The notes under the pieces: model-generated
What the model saw: the letters and a program-made list of their open reading frames with translations, nothing else
What the model was told of the DNA's origin: nothing
Database searches by the model: none
In this document: positions 9,056-19,286 of the stretch, piece by piece
Numbering within the stretch: the stretch's first letter is position 1
How the letters are laid out: each line of letters opens with the position of its first letter
Made by a program: the position numbers and the translations under genes
Assembly (NCBI GenBank): GCA_963751355.1
Contig: CAVVVS010000131.1
Coordinates: 84,475-148,474 of the forward strand
Length of the DNA: 64,000 nt
From: CAVVVS01 sp963751355
GTDB lineage: Bacteria; Bacteroidota; Ignavibacteria; Ignavibacteriales; Ignavibacteriaceae
Direction: 5' to 3'

Positions 9056-10093
9056 TTATAATTGTAATCCGATATCCATAAATTGTACGCTGTTTAATCT
9101 TCCGTAATCAGCCCAGCCATAATTTACAGACAGAGTAAAGCTATCATTAAATTTATAATTAATCCCTGCTCCCAGCGTAAGCCCTCCTTCGGCATTCCTC
9201 ATAAACAAGGTTTTATAACCCGCTCTCAGGAAAAACATTTCATTGAAAGCAAATTCCAAACCTGAATTCATGTACTCCGTATTATCATTCGGATGTGTTG
9301 CATCAATATCGCCGGTTAGCCGGATGTAGCGTGATTTTACTATATCCATGCCTAATCCGATTCTAAATGTCAACGGCAGGTCGTAGGAATCCATTTGATA
9401 TTTTGAAAGTACGTTGTTGGGACCAGTATTGGTGTTATTGTTCGGATCATTGTTAAACAATATTTCGCGTCCGTCTAATTGCATTTTAGAACCGAAGTTG
9501 GATACACTTGCTCCTATTACCAGATTGTTAAAAGGAGTCACATAATATGTACCTAAATCCAGTGCAAAACCGTTAGCGCTCATATTCCAAATTGCATCTC
9601 TAATATATTTGAATTGAAATCCTACTGAGAATCTATCGGTTAAAGCTCTCGAAAAGCCTACACCAATTGCTAACGAACTCGCATTCCAGTACCTTCCGTC
9701 ACCTTCTGGGTATGCAAATGTTCTTACTTTATCTTCCGGTACAGCCATGGAGGTAAGACTGGTAAACAATACACCCAAACCAGGAACATTAATAGACGCG
9801 GCTGCAAAATCATAACTTATGTCGGCAAGCCAGTTAGCATGAGTAAACGCTACCTGAGTCGGCTGATCCGCCATTGCCAATCCCGCGGGATTATAATATA
9901 CGGCATAAATATCATTACTGATAGCAGTGTATGCGCCGCCCATCGCAATTGCTCTGGAACCTGCTCCGATCTTTAAGAACTGTGCGGCAGTTGTACCGAC
10001 TTTTGATGTACTTCTATCCGGTTGTGCATAAACTTTATTCGTAATAAACACTGTGAATAATGTAATCAAAGAATAGAGTATAATTTTTTTCAT
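9056..10093 (-). CDS. PorV/PorQ-family outer membrane protein
   Basis: A 345-residue protein with a cleavable signal peptide (about residues 1-23, ending VYAQ) and a predicted outer-membrane barrel. The opening TTAAQFLKIGAGSRAIAMGGAYTA, with NPAGLA following, is the signature of the PorV/PorQ family. PorV is the T9SS shuttle protein that carries sorting-domain cargo to the cell-surface machinery; many paralogues occur in Ignavibacteria. It directly follows a large sorting-domain protein and a TonB-dependent receptor on the same strand, which suggests it serves that cargo. Which paralogue type it is cannot be settled here. Confidence 0.85.
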   Translation of the reverse strand: MKKIILYSLITLFTVFITNKVYAQPDRSTSKVGTTAAQFLKIGAGSRAIAMGGAYTAISNDIYAVYYNPAGLAMADQPTQVAFTHANWLADISYDFAAASINVPGLGVLFTSLTSMAVPEDKVRTFAYPEGDGRYWNASSLAIGVGFSRALTDRFSVGFQFKYIRDAIWNMSANGFALDLGTYYVTPFNNLVIGASVSNFGSKMQLDGREILFNNDPNNNTNTGPNNVLSKYQMDSYDLPLTFRIGLGMDIVKSRYIRLTGDIDATHPNDNTEYMNSGLEFAFNEMFFLRAGYKTLFMRNAEGGLTLGAGINYKFNDSFTLSVNYGWADYGRLNSVQFMDIGLQL

Positions 10094-10131
10094 AATAATA
10101 ATATCCTATAAATTTATTAACTCAAACAATT

Positions 10132-10163
10132 CCCCGGCTCATAACAAGCAGAACCGGGGAAGA
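10132..10163 (-). terminator. intercistronic hairpin (T-poor)
   Basis: TTCCCCGG and CCGGGGAA form an 8-bp GC-rich stem with a 16-base loop between the T9SS protein stop and the PorV-like start. The tail on the minus strand is only TTGTTTG. It could be a weak terminator or an RNA-stability hairpin that lowers expression of the downstream gene. Confidence 0.55.
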
Positions 10164-10169
10164 GCAAAA

Positions 10170-13100
10170 TTATTTTATAACAGCAAGTCTACCTATTTTT
10201 TGACCGACACCCGGTGCATCAACCTGGTATATGTAAACGCCGTAAGCAATTCTCTGTCCTTCGTAACTTAATAGATCCCAGGACGCCATACTTGTGTTAT
10301 CATTCTTATCGATAGTTTTAACCAACTCTCCAAGAATTGTATAAATCCTGATAGTACACTGCGGAGGTAAGTTTCTAAACTCAACTACCCTTGCACCCCT
10401 TGATTGAGGATCTCTGCCAGGATTTTCCGCCGTACTGTAAGCGACATAGGGATTAGGAACAACATAAACATTATCTAATCCGCTTTTAGCCGTATTTGCT
10501 TCAAATTGTGCAGGATCACTTTCAAATTTGTAAGTATCACCCTTTTGAAAAGGTTTCAAGGTTGTTACGGCAAATACATCACCTGCTTTGGGATAAACAG
10601 GAGTTGCATTAGTATCTTTAGGCATATCAAAACTAACCTCGAAACTGGTAGTAGTACCGGTCGCATTTTGGGGTCTGAGAATTATGCTTTCACCAATCTT
10701 CCACCTTCTCAGAGTTTTTGGTCGTCTTAAAATATTTACTATATAATCTGCAGGTACATTTTCAGTAACATTCCAGATTTTAAACGGCATTACAACATTA
10801 CCGCCTACGGCTACCTGTGCGGTATCTCCCGGGTGAAGCCATTCGCCGGTAGAAGTAGTATCAAAACCGAGCCAACGGATTTCCCAATCTGCTCTGTATT
10901 TGACCTTCGGATCACCAGCTACAGGGGGAAATTTAATAGAATCCGCTAGATTAACTTTGTCATCATTTATAAATCCTGAATTTTTATAATCAATGTCGAG
11001 AGGATCATTTTTAACATATACTCTCAAGCCATCAAACGTATCGTTCGCATCTTCGCCATTTATTCTATCACTTCTGTAAACAGGATAATACCTGTATTCA
11101 GCTTTAAATACCTCTCCGGTCGGCAGAGAACCTCTGGCAGATCCCTTTATTCTACCAAATTCTTCGTTTAAGACATATTTACTAGAATCGACCGGATTTC
11201 CTCCTGAATCGAATAATTTAAAACTGGATTTTTCAATTCTCTCATTACTAAGATCCACATATACAGTATCTTTGGAAGTAAAGTTTTCCGTAATACCGGT
11301 TGAATCAAGTACGCTAAAGTGTGTATCATCATCGAATTCAATCTTAAAAAGTTTTTTCTGAACAGCAAGATTATTTAAAACTTTTACTTTTATTGCTCCG
11401 GTTGAATTACCTTTCAGTTGAGTCGGTACGCCGCCGATTCCGGCACCGGCATCTTTAATACCGGAGGCTAAAGGACCTGGTGTAGCTTCTGCCGTATTTA
11501 CATCAAAATCCAACTTACCGGTGATAGGATCTTTTTTAATAACTTCCTGCGACTCAGTGGGAGGAATTCCAAATTTTATTGAACCACCATCGTAAGAGAC
11601 TAGTGCATAATAATAAGTTACTCCATTCTCTACGGTTGAATCTACATATTGATGTACTAATCCGGTATTGTTACCGATATAATATTTCACAGCGTGTCCC
11701 GTATATTCTATAGGGAAGAAACCTGATAATGAATCAACAAGATCCCATTGTGCTCTTTTTCCTGTATTATTATCAACTAAGGCTTGACCTAAGAATGGAA
11801 CGCCGTTGCCGTCTGTTATGGTATAAACATCGCTGAAAGTATAGTCACGACTTCGATAAAGTTTGTAACCTTCAAAATCTTTGGAGCGTGTAAAAGGATC
11901 GAAAGATTCTTCAGCCTTAGTATCCCAATACAATGTTACCCTGCCGTCTCCGGGAACGGCTGTTAAGTGAGGCTTGTCGGGCGGCTTTGCAAATCTGTAA
12001 GAAGATTCCAAAACTCTTTGAGATGTTTCGGCGCTGAGTACCAGAGCATCTAAATTTTGTCCAAACAAAATCGCCATCGAAAATCTTTGAGTTTGCTGCC
12101 TTTGAAGATCCATTGGACCGGTATCAAAATTAAAAATATTATCTCCCGGATTTTTGAATAAATCCTGGTTAGGATTTATACTGTCCGATGAAGCCCATTC
12201 CCACATTAATTTATAATCTTTAGGTACATTTGTTGTATTGCTATACGGAGCTGCATGAAATGAAGTTAATCCTAATTGATCCGACTCCATAACATCTCTT
12301 AAACCAAAATTTGGTTCGGAACCTGCCCATAAGTACCCCGGTAATTTTTCGTCCGAAAGTGGTTCGCCGATATCATATTTATTGTTTCCGTTAGCATCGA
12401 GATACCATCCCTGAGAAGGTTTTCCATCGCCCTCGCCGTAATCAGGTCCGGGGTAATTAGGTGAAGTCGGACCGATACCGTCTATTCCCACATCGTCATG
12501 AGTCGGATCCCAATCTCCATTCTCATCACCCGACCATCTTGCATGCGGCGCACCGTATACGGCAGTATATTTTGCAACATCCGCTATGCCCGTATTCACA
12601 GAAGTATTTATTCCATCTATATACGTACCGGCAGAATTATACGGACTTTCATCAATTAAACCGTCATCATCATTATCTTTACCATCTTTTGAATTTGTGG
12701 GAGATTCCAGGAATTTCCAACCAAAATAACCAGGTTGAATACCACCCATACCCGGTGCATTTTTATAATTCCATGCATAAACCATGCTTCTTGCTCTTTG
12801 AGGATAACCGGCATCATAAGGCCCAATAAAATTTGCCATGTCGTTGCTAAAATCAGTCCAACCTCCAACATGCGGGTCTCCGTGCATTGCAAAGTAAACC
12901 GTATCTAAATCTTTTTCGCTGGCGTTGGTTATCTGGTAAACGACAAACATTATATTTTCGGCAAGCGGATTATTATATTGAAATATTCTCACCTCCGCAT
13001 TAAGTCCCATACCTCTCAAAGAGGAATCACTAGGGAAAGGATAATAGGGACTGAACTTATTTGAAAAATCATCCATTACATAATAAGCTTCTTCATCAGG

Positions 13101-13712
13101 CGAAGTTGCCTGGTCACCCAAAAATGCGGGCCACAAGTATTTTCCGGCACCGGCATTATACCAACGGTTGGGCCATGAATCCGGCTTGCCGTCACCATTT
13201 AAATCCTTTGCGCTTAGGGTTGCAATGTACGGTTGATTTGGATCGGCATAACCGTCTTTTGGAAGCCATCCCCACTTTTCTGTCCCGTCTGGGGACCATG
13301 TTCCCTGAGTCGTTAATATATGTGAGTTGTCATCAACAATAACCGAAGTATCTCTGCCGTTAACTTGAGTTTTAACCATGCCAAGTGCCAATGGTCCGAA
13401 CTCGAATCCATAACCCAGGCCGTGCCATACCAGATCGGCAATATTTGGAAGAGTATTCGGTTTACAAATAGAACCGTAGTTGTACAATATAGTTGTAATT
13501 TTATTTCCGCTGATAATAACATCCTTAATCGCCCTTTGATCTCCGTTGACTTTGAATGTTAAATTCGGCTTGTAAATTCGACCGAAAATTCTTACCATAT
13601 CCTCATGAGTTAGTTTTTTATAACTAACCGTATCGCGAGAATCTTGCTGTGAATATCCCGAAGTGACAGCAAATAAAATTATAAATAAAAACAGTAAGAT
13701 CTTTTTATTCAT
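10170..13712 (-). CDS. large secreted T9SS type A sorting-domain protein
   Basis: A 1180-residue exported protein with a signal peptide (about 1-21, ending GYSQ). The first half holds many Asp/Gly-rich, possibly calcium-binding stretches (DLNGDGKPDS, GDENGDWDPTHDD, DANGNNKYDIGE). Fibronectin III-like segments follow around residues 580-700 (KPHLTAVPGDGRVTLYWD). The C-terminus (RIYTILGELVKTI, ASWDLLSYEGQRIAYGVYIY, KIGRLAVIK) is a type IX sorting domain. It probably ends up on or outside the cell surface. It lies between the TonB-dependent receptor (24 bases upstream) and a PorV-like gene. Substrate or ligand unknown; I see no catalytic domain. Confidence 0.85.
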   Translation of the reverse strand: MNKKILLFLFIILFAVTSGYSQQDSRDTVSYKKLTHEDMVRIFGRIYKPNLTFKVNGDQRAIKDVIISGNKITTILYNYGSICKPNTLPNIADLVWHGLGYGFEFGPLALGMVKTQVNGRDTSVIVDDNSHILTTQGTWSPDGTEKWGWLPKDGYADPNQPYIATLSAKDLNGDGKPDSWPNRWYNAGAGKYLWPAFLGDQATSPDEEAYYVMDDFSNKFSPYYPFPSDSSLRGMGLNAEVRIFQYNNPLAENIMFVVYQITNASEKDLDTVYFAMHGDPHVGGWTDFSNDMANFIGPYDAGYPQRARSMVYAWNYKNAPGMGGIQPGYFGWKFLESPTNSKDGKDNDDDGLIDESPYNSAGTYIDGINTSVNTGIADVAKYTAVYGAPHARWSGDENGDWDPTHDDVGIDGIGPTSPNYPGPDYGEGDGKPSQGWYLDANGNNKYDIGEPLSDEKLPGYLWAGSEPNFGLRDVMESDQLGLTSFHAAPYSNTTNVPKDYKLMWEWASSDSINPNQDLFKNPGDNIFNFDTGPMDLQRQQTQRFSMAILFGQNLDALVLSAETSQRVLESSYRFAKPPDKPHLTAVPGDGRVTLYWDTKAEESFDPFTRSKDFEGYKLYRSRDYTFSDVYTITDGNGVPFLGQALVDNNTGKRAQWDLVDSLSGFFPIEYTGHAVKYYIGNNTGLVHQYVDSTVENGVTYYYALVSYDGGSIKFGIPPTESQEVIKKDPITGKLDFDVNTAEATPGPLASGIKDAGAGIGGVPTQLKGNSTGAIKVKVLNNLAVQKKLFKIEFDDDTHFSVLDSTGITENFTSKDTVYVDLSNERIEKSSFKLFDSGGNPVDSSKYVLNEEFGRIKGSARGSLPTGEVFKAEYRYYPVYRSDRINGEDANDTFDGLRVYVKNDPLDIDYKNSGFINDDKVNLADSIKFPPVAGDPKVKYRADWEIRWLGFDTTSTGEWLHPGDTAQVAVGGNVVMPFKIWNVTENVPADYIVNILRRPKTLRRWKIGESIILRPQNATGTTTSFEVSFDMPKDTNATPVYPKAGDVFAVTTLKPFQKGDTYKFESDPAQFEANTAKSGLDNVYVVPNPYVAYSTAENPGRDPQSRGARVVEFRNLPPQCTIRIYTILGELVKTIDKNDNTSMASWDLLSYEGQRIAYGVYIYQVDAPGVGQKIGRLAVIK

Positions 13713-13736
13713 TATGTGTTTCCTTTAAATCTTTTC

Positions 13737-16628
13737 TTAATTAAACAGGACTGAAAACCCTAAACGAACTTCGCGGGGTCTGTTTACTCTTTCCGGTCTC
13801 TGAGAATAATAATCATTGATCTGGTTTATTCCGAACAAGCCGGGATCGCCTCTGTTAATTCTAGTAATTGTATTGATGAACTGTGTCCTGTCTTGAGTTT
13901 GTTCAATGTTTGAAAGGGCTCTGCCGGAACTTGCGTATACATACAATTCATTCTGAGTATCAAACAAGTTAGTGACCTGCAGAAAAACAGAATATTTTAA
14001 TGGACCCAGCTCAAAGTATTTCTCAAACTTCAAGTCCACATTCCATTGGATAGGCTGTCTTGCCGAATTTTGTTCATACCTAACACTTGTAAACTGCGGC
14101 GGTAATTGAGGCGTATATGGTGTGCCTGTTTGGAAGTTGAAAATTACTCCCGCCGACCAATCATCAGGCTGCGAAAATGCAAGAGTTCCGTTTATTACAT
14201 GGCTGCGATCGAAGGATAATGGAACTAAATATGTTTCCGATTGTTCGCCGGATTTTTCGCTAAAGAAAATCTCACTTGCCGGGTATGTTCTGTTGCCTTC
14301 TGCAATCGAAAAAGTATAATCGAGACTAGCAGAGAATAATCCTCCTGGAGCCCTTCGTTTAAGAAAGGATAATGTAATTCCTCTAACGTTTGAATACGCT
14401 AAATTAGTCAAAGTATTGTACTGCCTGCCGTGGGATGTATAAATTGTTTCAGTATAAATATAATCTCTCACGTCCTTATAAAACCCTGTAAGATCAAATT
14501 TAAAGTTATCGGTGAGCTGCTGCTGTAACCCGACTTCGTACTGTACCGATTTTTGCGGATTAACATTTGGATTACCGAATGTTGGTGTAGAGCCGACATT
14601 TCGTACAAAATAATTAGGATTGGAATAATTAGAATTATTGATATCGTGTCCACCGTACATATATTTTAAAGAGCCCATCTGATAAAAATGCCCGTAAGAA
14701 AATCTTATTACACCTCTGTCGGTAATAGGATATGAAACACTAACCCTGGGAGAAAGGGTTTGTTTTGGTTTCACTTTTACGAGGTAAGCATTCATATAAC
14801 CGGATAGTGAATCGGTTAAGTTTGCTGAAAGATTATCGTTATAAAATGCATCAGGATCAAAGAATTCATATCTAACCCCGGCATTTAAAATTAATGTGGA
14901 TGCTAACTCAATCTTATCCTGAATATAAGCCGCAAATTGAGTAGGCTTTCTGGTATAAGAGGTATATAATGCAGGGCTCACGGGTATTCTTCGTGCAATG
15001 GTTAAACCTTGATTATACAAAAGATCATTAACCGTTAAATTACTATTGAAATTACCTGAAGCATCTTTCATCCCAATTTCCACAGAATAACTTTCATATG
15101 ATAATTTATATCTATTAAGTTCAAAACCCGCTTTAAATTCATGAGTGGTAAAAAGCTGGGCAACTACATCACCTTTTACACCCATAGTTGTTGTTTTATG
15201 AGATAGTCTATAGTTATCGGTTCCGCCGGTATAAAACCCTGTATTACCAATTGCTGCTTGATAGAAACTTGGCAAATACCGGGAATCATTATAATTTTTA
15301 TATAAATAATATTGGGCTTTATTGGATGCGTAAGAAAATTTGAGTGTATAGAATATATTGCTGTTTATAGTATGAGTAAGCCCGAGAGTTTGAATAAGCC
15401 CTTCGTTATAGTTAGTACCTACGCCGTCAGGATTATATTTATAGGCCATACTGTAATTTTTAAAATGTCCTTTATCGTATGCAACATTATATTTCAGTTT
15501 CACTAATGAACTTAATTTATAACTAATATTCCCGGAAAAATTAATACTTTCAGACGGATTCATGGGTACAATAGAACTATCTCCCGTAGGCAATCCTGCC
15601 GTATCGGCAAAATCATGGAAAGGATGGAAATAATAAGGATCAGTTGATTTTCCTGCTCTGCTATCACTTGATGCAAAATTAGCAGGGCTTAAGTAGGAGT
15701 CAGTTGTATTATATAATCTCTTACCATACAAATAACCTTTGAAGTTCACAAAAACACCTGACATATAAAACCGAACCTTCTTATTGGTAAACGGTACCGG
15801 TCCGCCCAAAGTAGCTTCCAGCCTGCCGTCGTTTAATGGATCGAGGTGACTAATTTGCCCGGTGAATAAACTTGTTCTATTGGTAACATAATCTCCGGTA
15901 TAACCACGAATACTAAATGTAGGCTTGTCTCCGCCTTCTTTAGTAACATAATTTACCACACCACTAAGTGCGTTACCGTATTGTGCACTAAAAGTTCCGG
16001 TTGAAACGGATACTTCCTGAATAGCATTGGTTGCAATTCCTATTGAGCGTTTATTTCCGTAAGGATCGTTTATAGATACACCATTTAAAGTATAAGAAAT
16101 TTCATTACCGTAACCGCCTCTAACGTGCAAAGTACCATCATTGCCCTCAACAACACCTGCCTGCAATTTAATAATATCCGAAATTTGATCTACCGGTAAT
16201 TCTTTAATATTCTCATCTGTTATTGCTACCGTAGGATTTGTCATATCCTGTCTGATTAACGGATTTCGTTCGCCTTGGACAACCACAGCGGGAAGATTTA
16301 CAGCGCCTGTTGAAAGTTCAAAATTTAATCTTGTTGTAAAATCAACGTTCACTCTAACGTTCTCGACAGTGACTTTTTTATATCCAACTACGGAACAAGT
16401 TACTTTATATAACCCGGGAGCTATATCCAATATGGCATAATTTCCATTAATATCTGCTGCAGCACCCTGCGATGTTCCTTCAACATATACATTCGCAAAA
16501 GGTATAATTTCACCAGTTTCTTTATCGGTTATTTTCCCGGCAATTTTACCGGTTGTTTGTGAATATGTTTGAGTACACGAAAGGATTAAGGTTAGCAATA
16601 AAAAACACAGTAAGCGAAACTTACTCAT
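13737..16628 (-). CDS. TonB-dependent outer membrane receptor with carboxypeptidase-like N-terminal domain
   Basis: A receptor of about 963 residues. After a signal peptide (ending TYSQ), residues about 28-110 form a carboxypeptidase-regulatory-like beta sandwich (GKIAGKITDKETGEIIPFAN). A plug domain follows (LPVDQISDIIKLQAGVVEG, LHVRGGYGNEISYTLNGVSI), then a 22-strand-type barrel ending in an aromatic/Asn residue (LGFSVLFN). I chose the ATG at 16628, with GAGG about 7 bases upstream, over TTG codons at 16634 and 16631. It is first of three genes with the T9SS protein and the PorV-like protein. Such modules are common in Ignavibacteria; the substrate is unknown. Confidence 0.9.
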   Translation of the reverse strand: MSKFRLLCFLLLTLILSCTQTYSQTTGKIAGKITDKETGEIIPFANVYVEGTSQGAAADINGNYAILDIAPGLYKVTCSVVGYKKVTVENVRVNVDFTTRLNFELSTGAVNLPAVVVQGERNPLIRQDMTNPTVAITDENIKELPVDQISDIIKLQAGVVEGNDGTLHVRGGYGNEISYTLNGVSINDPYGNKRSIGIATNAIQEVSVSTGTFSAQYGNALSGVVNYVTKEGGDKPTFSIRGYTGDYVTNRTSLFTGQISHLDPLNDGRLEATLGGPVPFTNKKVRFYMSGVFVNFKGYLYGKRLYNTTDSYLSPANFASSDSRAGKSTDPYYFHPFHDFADTAGLPTGDSSIVPMNPSESINFSGNISYKLSSLVKLKYNVAYDKGHFKNYSMAYKYNPDGVGTNYNEGLIQTLGLTHTINSNIFYTLKFSYASNKAQYYLYKNYNDSRYLPSFYQAAIGNTGFYTGGTDNYRLSHKTTTMGVKGDVVAQLFTTHEFKAGFELNRYKLSYESYSVEIGMKDASGNFNSNLTVNDLLYNQGLTIARRIPVSPALYTSYTRKPTQFAAYIQDKIELASTLILNAGVRYEFFDPDAFYNDNLSANLTDSLSGYMNAYLVKVKPKQTLSPRVSVSYPITDRGVIRFSYGHFYQMGSLKYMYGGHDINNSNYSNPNYFVRNVGSTPTFGNPNVNPQKSVQYEVGLQQQLTDNFKFDLTGFYKDVRDYIYTETIYTSHGRQYNTLTNLAYSNVRGITLSFLKRRAPGGLFSASLDYTFSIAEGNRTYPASEIFFSEKSGEQSETYLVPLSFDRSHVINGTLAFSQPDDWSAGVIFNFQTGTPYTPQLPPQFTSVRYEQNSARQPIQWNVDLKFEKYFELGPLKYSVFLQVTNLFDTQNELYVYASSGRALSNIEQTQDRTQFINTITRINRGDPGLFGINQINDYYSQRPERVNRPREVRLGFSVLFN

Positions 16629-17013
16629 CAACAACCTCGTACTTTTTATTAAATTAATTTATTAGGTATGAATTTTAAAATCTTCCAGCATACACTAATT
16701 TGAATTCGACATCGAATATAACACAGTGTAAAATCTATGTCAATAAACTTTTGATGAATGGATACAATTATTATTTGTGAAATTCATTAACTTTCAAATA
16801 ATTGTATATTTACTCATAAATAGGCACTCAACGTAATAATCCATCAACTAAATTTAATTATTATGCTAATTCCAAAATTAAATTAGTCTTTAAGCAGAAA
16901 GTGGTTAATAGCAATAAAAATTCCGATTAATCCGATTTTTATTTTATCTTTGCAGGTAATTTTCTAATCAATTTTGATCACTGAATTTTTACTCAATGAA
17001 TGAAGGAGAAAAA
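16629..17013. promoter_or_regulatory. divergent intergenic region with candidate TAnnTTTG promoter element
   Basis: The 385 bases between the divergently transcribed TonB receptor and phosphohexomutase genes contain no ORF that I believe. TATCTTTG at 16945-16952 matches the -7 element TAnnTTTG of Bacteroidota sigma-A promoters, about 60 bases before the mutase start. No clear -33 TTG is seen, so the call is tentative. Nothing convincing was found for the receptor side. Confidence 0.35.
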
Positions 17014-18366
17014 ATGTCCACTCTCATGGTTAGCGTTTCAGGTATTAGAGGAATTGTAGGTGATGGTCTCGATCCTCAAGTAATAGAAAAGTACACTTCC
17101 GCATATGCCGATTTTATTGGACAAGGTAAAGTAATAATCGGTCGTGATGCAAGAATAACCGGAGAGATGGTTAAGCAAATTGTAACCGGTACTTTATTAG
17201 CAAAAGGGCTGGATGTTATTGATATTGGTATTTGTCCCACTCCAACGGTTCAGTACACCGTTAAAAGCTTATCGGCAAGCGGAGGAATCGCTATTTCAGC
17301 CAGTCACAATCCTAATCAGTGGAATGCCCTTAAACTCCTTAACGGAACCGGTCAGTTCATGACGCCCGAAGAAAATATTGAGATGATTAAAATTTTAAAT
17401 AATCAAGAAAGTAAATTTAAGGATTGGGAAAATATAGGGAAATTCACGTATAATGAAGAAGCCTTGAAAAAACATGTACGCGATGTATTAAACTTGAAGT
17501 ATATAGAGGTTGACGCAATCAAGAAAAGGAAATTTAAAGTAGTTGTCGATTGCGTTAATGGTGCCGGGGTTTATGTAATCCCTTCCCTATTGAGAGATTT
17601 CGGCTGTGACGTAATTGAAACAAGCTGTGAAAAGACAGGTATATTTCCCAGACTGCCGGAACCGATTCCTGAAAATTTAACCGAAGTAATGGAGGAAGTG
17701 AAAAAGAATAAGGCTGATATCGGTATCGTGGTTGATCCCGATGTAGACAGGCTTGTTCTAATCACCAACGAAGGTAAACCTTTTGGAGAAGAGAACACAA
17801 TAACTCAAGCCGTAAAATTTATTTTGTCAAAACAAAAAGGAAATGTTGCGGTAAACCTATCGACAACCCGGGCAGTAGATGATGTTGCTTCGGAATTTAA
17901 CTGCAAAGTCTTCAGATCCCCCGTAGGGGAAGCAAATGTAGTAAAAAAGATGAAAGAAGTCGAAGCTGTTATCGGCGGCGAAGGAAGCGGAGGTGTTATT
18001 TATCCTGCGTTACACTACGGAAGAGATGCATTAGTCGGTATTGCAATAACACTGCAGCATTTGCTGGAATTCGGAGGAACCGTAACAGAGCTAAAAAATT
18101 CACTTCCTTCCTATTTTATATCTAAAAAGAAGATTGATCTGGGAAATATAGCTCCGGATGCCGTGATAGAAAAATTAACGGCTGTTTATAAAAATGAAAT
18201 GATAAATACCGATGATGGTTTAAGGATTGATTTTGATGATCACTGGGTCCACTTTAGAAAGTCAAACACGGAACCGATTATTAGAATAATCTGCGAAGCA
18301 AAAGACAAAAACACTGCAGAAGATTTGTCCAATATATATTACGGAAAAATCAAAGAATTGATGTAA
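17014..18366 (+). CDS. phosphohexomutase (phosphoglucosamine/phosphomannomutase type)
   Basis: Alpha-D-phosphohexomutase that moves phosphate between C1 and C6 of a hexose. All four family motifs are visible: the phosphoserine loop ISASHNPNQWN (Ser about 97), the Mg site VVDPDVDRLV, the sugar-specificity loop GGEGSGG and the phosphate-binding end FRKSNTEPIIRI. About 450 residues, normal length. I chose the ATG at 17014 because AAGGAG lies 6 bases before it; an ATG 18 bases upstream contains that site within its own codons. The GEGSGG loop fits phosphoglucosamine or phosphomannose substrates better than glucose phosphate alone; which one is not decidable here. Single gene, convergent with the DUF58 gene. 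Confidence 0.88.
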   Translation: MSTLMVSVSGIRGIVGDGLDPQVIEKYTSAYADFIGQGKVIIGRDARITGEMVKQIVTGTLLAKGLDVIDIGICPTPTVQYTVKSLSASGGIAISASHNPNQWNALKLLNGTGQFMTPEENIEMIKILNNQESKFKDWENIGKFTYNEEALKKHVRDVLNLKYIEVDAIKKRKFKVVVDCVNGAGVYVIPSLLRDFGCDVIETSCEKTGIFPRLPEPIPENLTEVMEEVKKNKADIGIVVDPDVDRLVLITNEGKPFGEENTITQAVKFILSKQKGNVAVNLSTTRAVDDVASEFNCKVFRSPVGEANVVKKMKEVEAVIGGEGSGGVIYPALHYGRDALVGIAITLQHLLEFGGTVTELKNSLPSYFISKKKIDLGNIAPDAVIEKLTAVYKNEMINTDDGLRIDFDDHWVHFRKSNTEPIIRIICEAKDKNTAEDLSNIYYGKIKELM

Positions 18367-18374
18367 AAGCTAAA

Positions 18375-19286
18375 TTAAAACAATTTGCTCCGCTTCTGAA
18401 TATAACTGAGCAAAGCTTTATCAAATGGAGTTGAAGTCTCAATCAGATTATATTCTATGTTGGAATTAAGACACACCGTTTTAATGTTGGTGATAAAATC
18501 TTCCATAGCTTTTCGGTAAGCTTTCTGAATCTGATACGGCTGGGTAGTTAGTTCTTCACTCGTTTCGATATCTTTAAATATTGCATCTTTACCAAAAGCA
18601 AAGCTTCTTTCAATAGGATCAATTATTTGGAATACTATTACTTCGTTCTTCTGGTATCTAAAATGTTTTAAAGCCGAAAGTATTGAATGGATATCATCAA
18701 ACAGATCCGAAACTATTATAACCAATCCCCTTCTCTTTATCTTTTCGGCAATAGAATTTAAACAAGATGCGGTGTTGGTTTTATCGGAAGCTTTTAGTTC
18801 GCTTAATTTTTTAAGAATTTCCGGCAAATATGCACGGGCAGCTTTCGGCGGCAGGTAATGATTTATTTTTTCAGAATACAAAGTCAACCCTACCGCATCC
18901 TGCTGCTTCATCATTAAGTAACTTAAACCTGCAACTAAAGTGGAAGCATATTCCAGTTTCGAAATCTGACCTTCAGATGCGAAGCTCATTGATTTACTGG
19001 TATCGAGCAAAATATAGCTTTTTAGATTAGTCTCTTCCTCATATTGCTTAATAAAAAAACGATCGGTTTTACCGTAAACTTTCCAGTCGATATCCTTCAA
19101 GCCGTCACCCTGCATATAAGGGCGATGTTCGGAAAATTCCACGCTAAAGCCGTGATACGGACTCTTGTGTAACCCGACCATGAAACCTTCTACGACAAGC
19201 CTGGCTTTTAACTCAAGAGAATTTAATTTTGATATTACCGAGGGATTAAGATATTTTTTATAGTCGTTTGCTGATGTCGGCATCAC
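18375..19286 (-). CDS. DUF58 domain protein (vWA-like)
   Basis: A 303-residue DUF58 protein. Seen: GLHKSPYHGFSVEFSEHRPY, then GDGLKDIDWKVYGKTDRFFI (the DUF58 core) and LLDTSKSMSF, a MIDAS-like DxSxS metal motif of the von Willebrand A fold. Members usually partner with MoxR AAA+ ATPases in chaperone-like systems; no MoxR gene is in the window. It starts inside the last four bases of the TPR lipoprotein gene (ATGA overlap), so the two are translationally coupled. Its 3' end is only 8 bases from the convergent mutase gene. Confidence 0.85.
   Translation of the reverse strand: MMPTSANDYKKYLNPSVISKLNSLELKARLVVEGFMVGLHKSPYHGFSVEFSEHRPYMQGDGLKDIDWKVYGKTDRFFIKQYEEETNLKSYILLDTSKSMSFASEGQISKLEYASTLVAGLSYLMMKQQDAVGLTLYSEKINHYLPPKAARAYLPEILKKLSELKASDKTNTASCLNSIAEKIKRRGLVIIVSDLFDDIHSILSALKHFRYQKNEVIVFQIIDPIERSFAFGKDAIFKDIETSEELTTQPYQIQKAYRKAMEDFITNIKTVCLNSNIEYNLIETSTPFDKALLSYIQKRSKLF

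Noticed and set aside
12461..12829. 122-codon plus-strand ORF
   Set aside because: It lies wholly inside the well-supported T9SS gene on the other strand and has His/Tyr-rich shadow composition.
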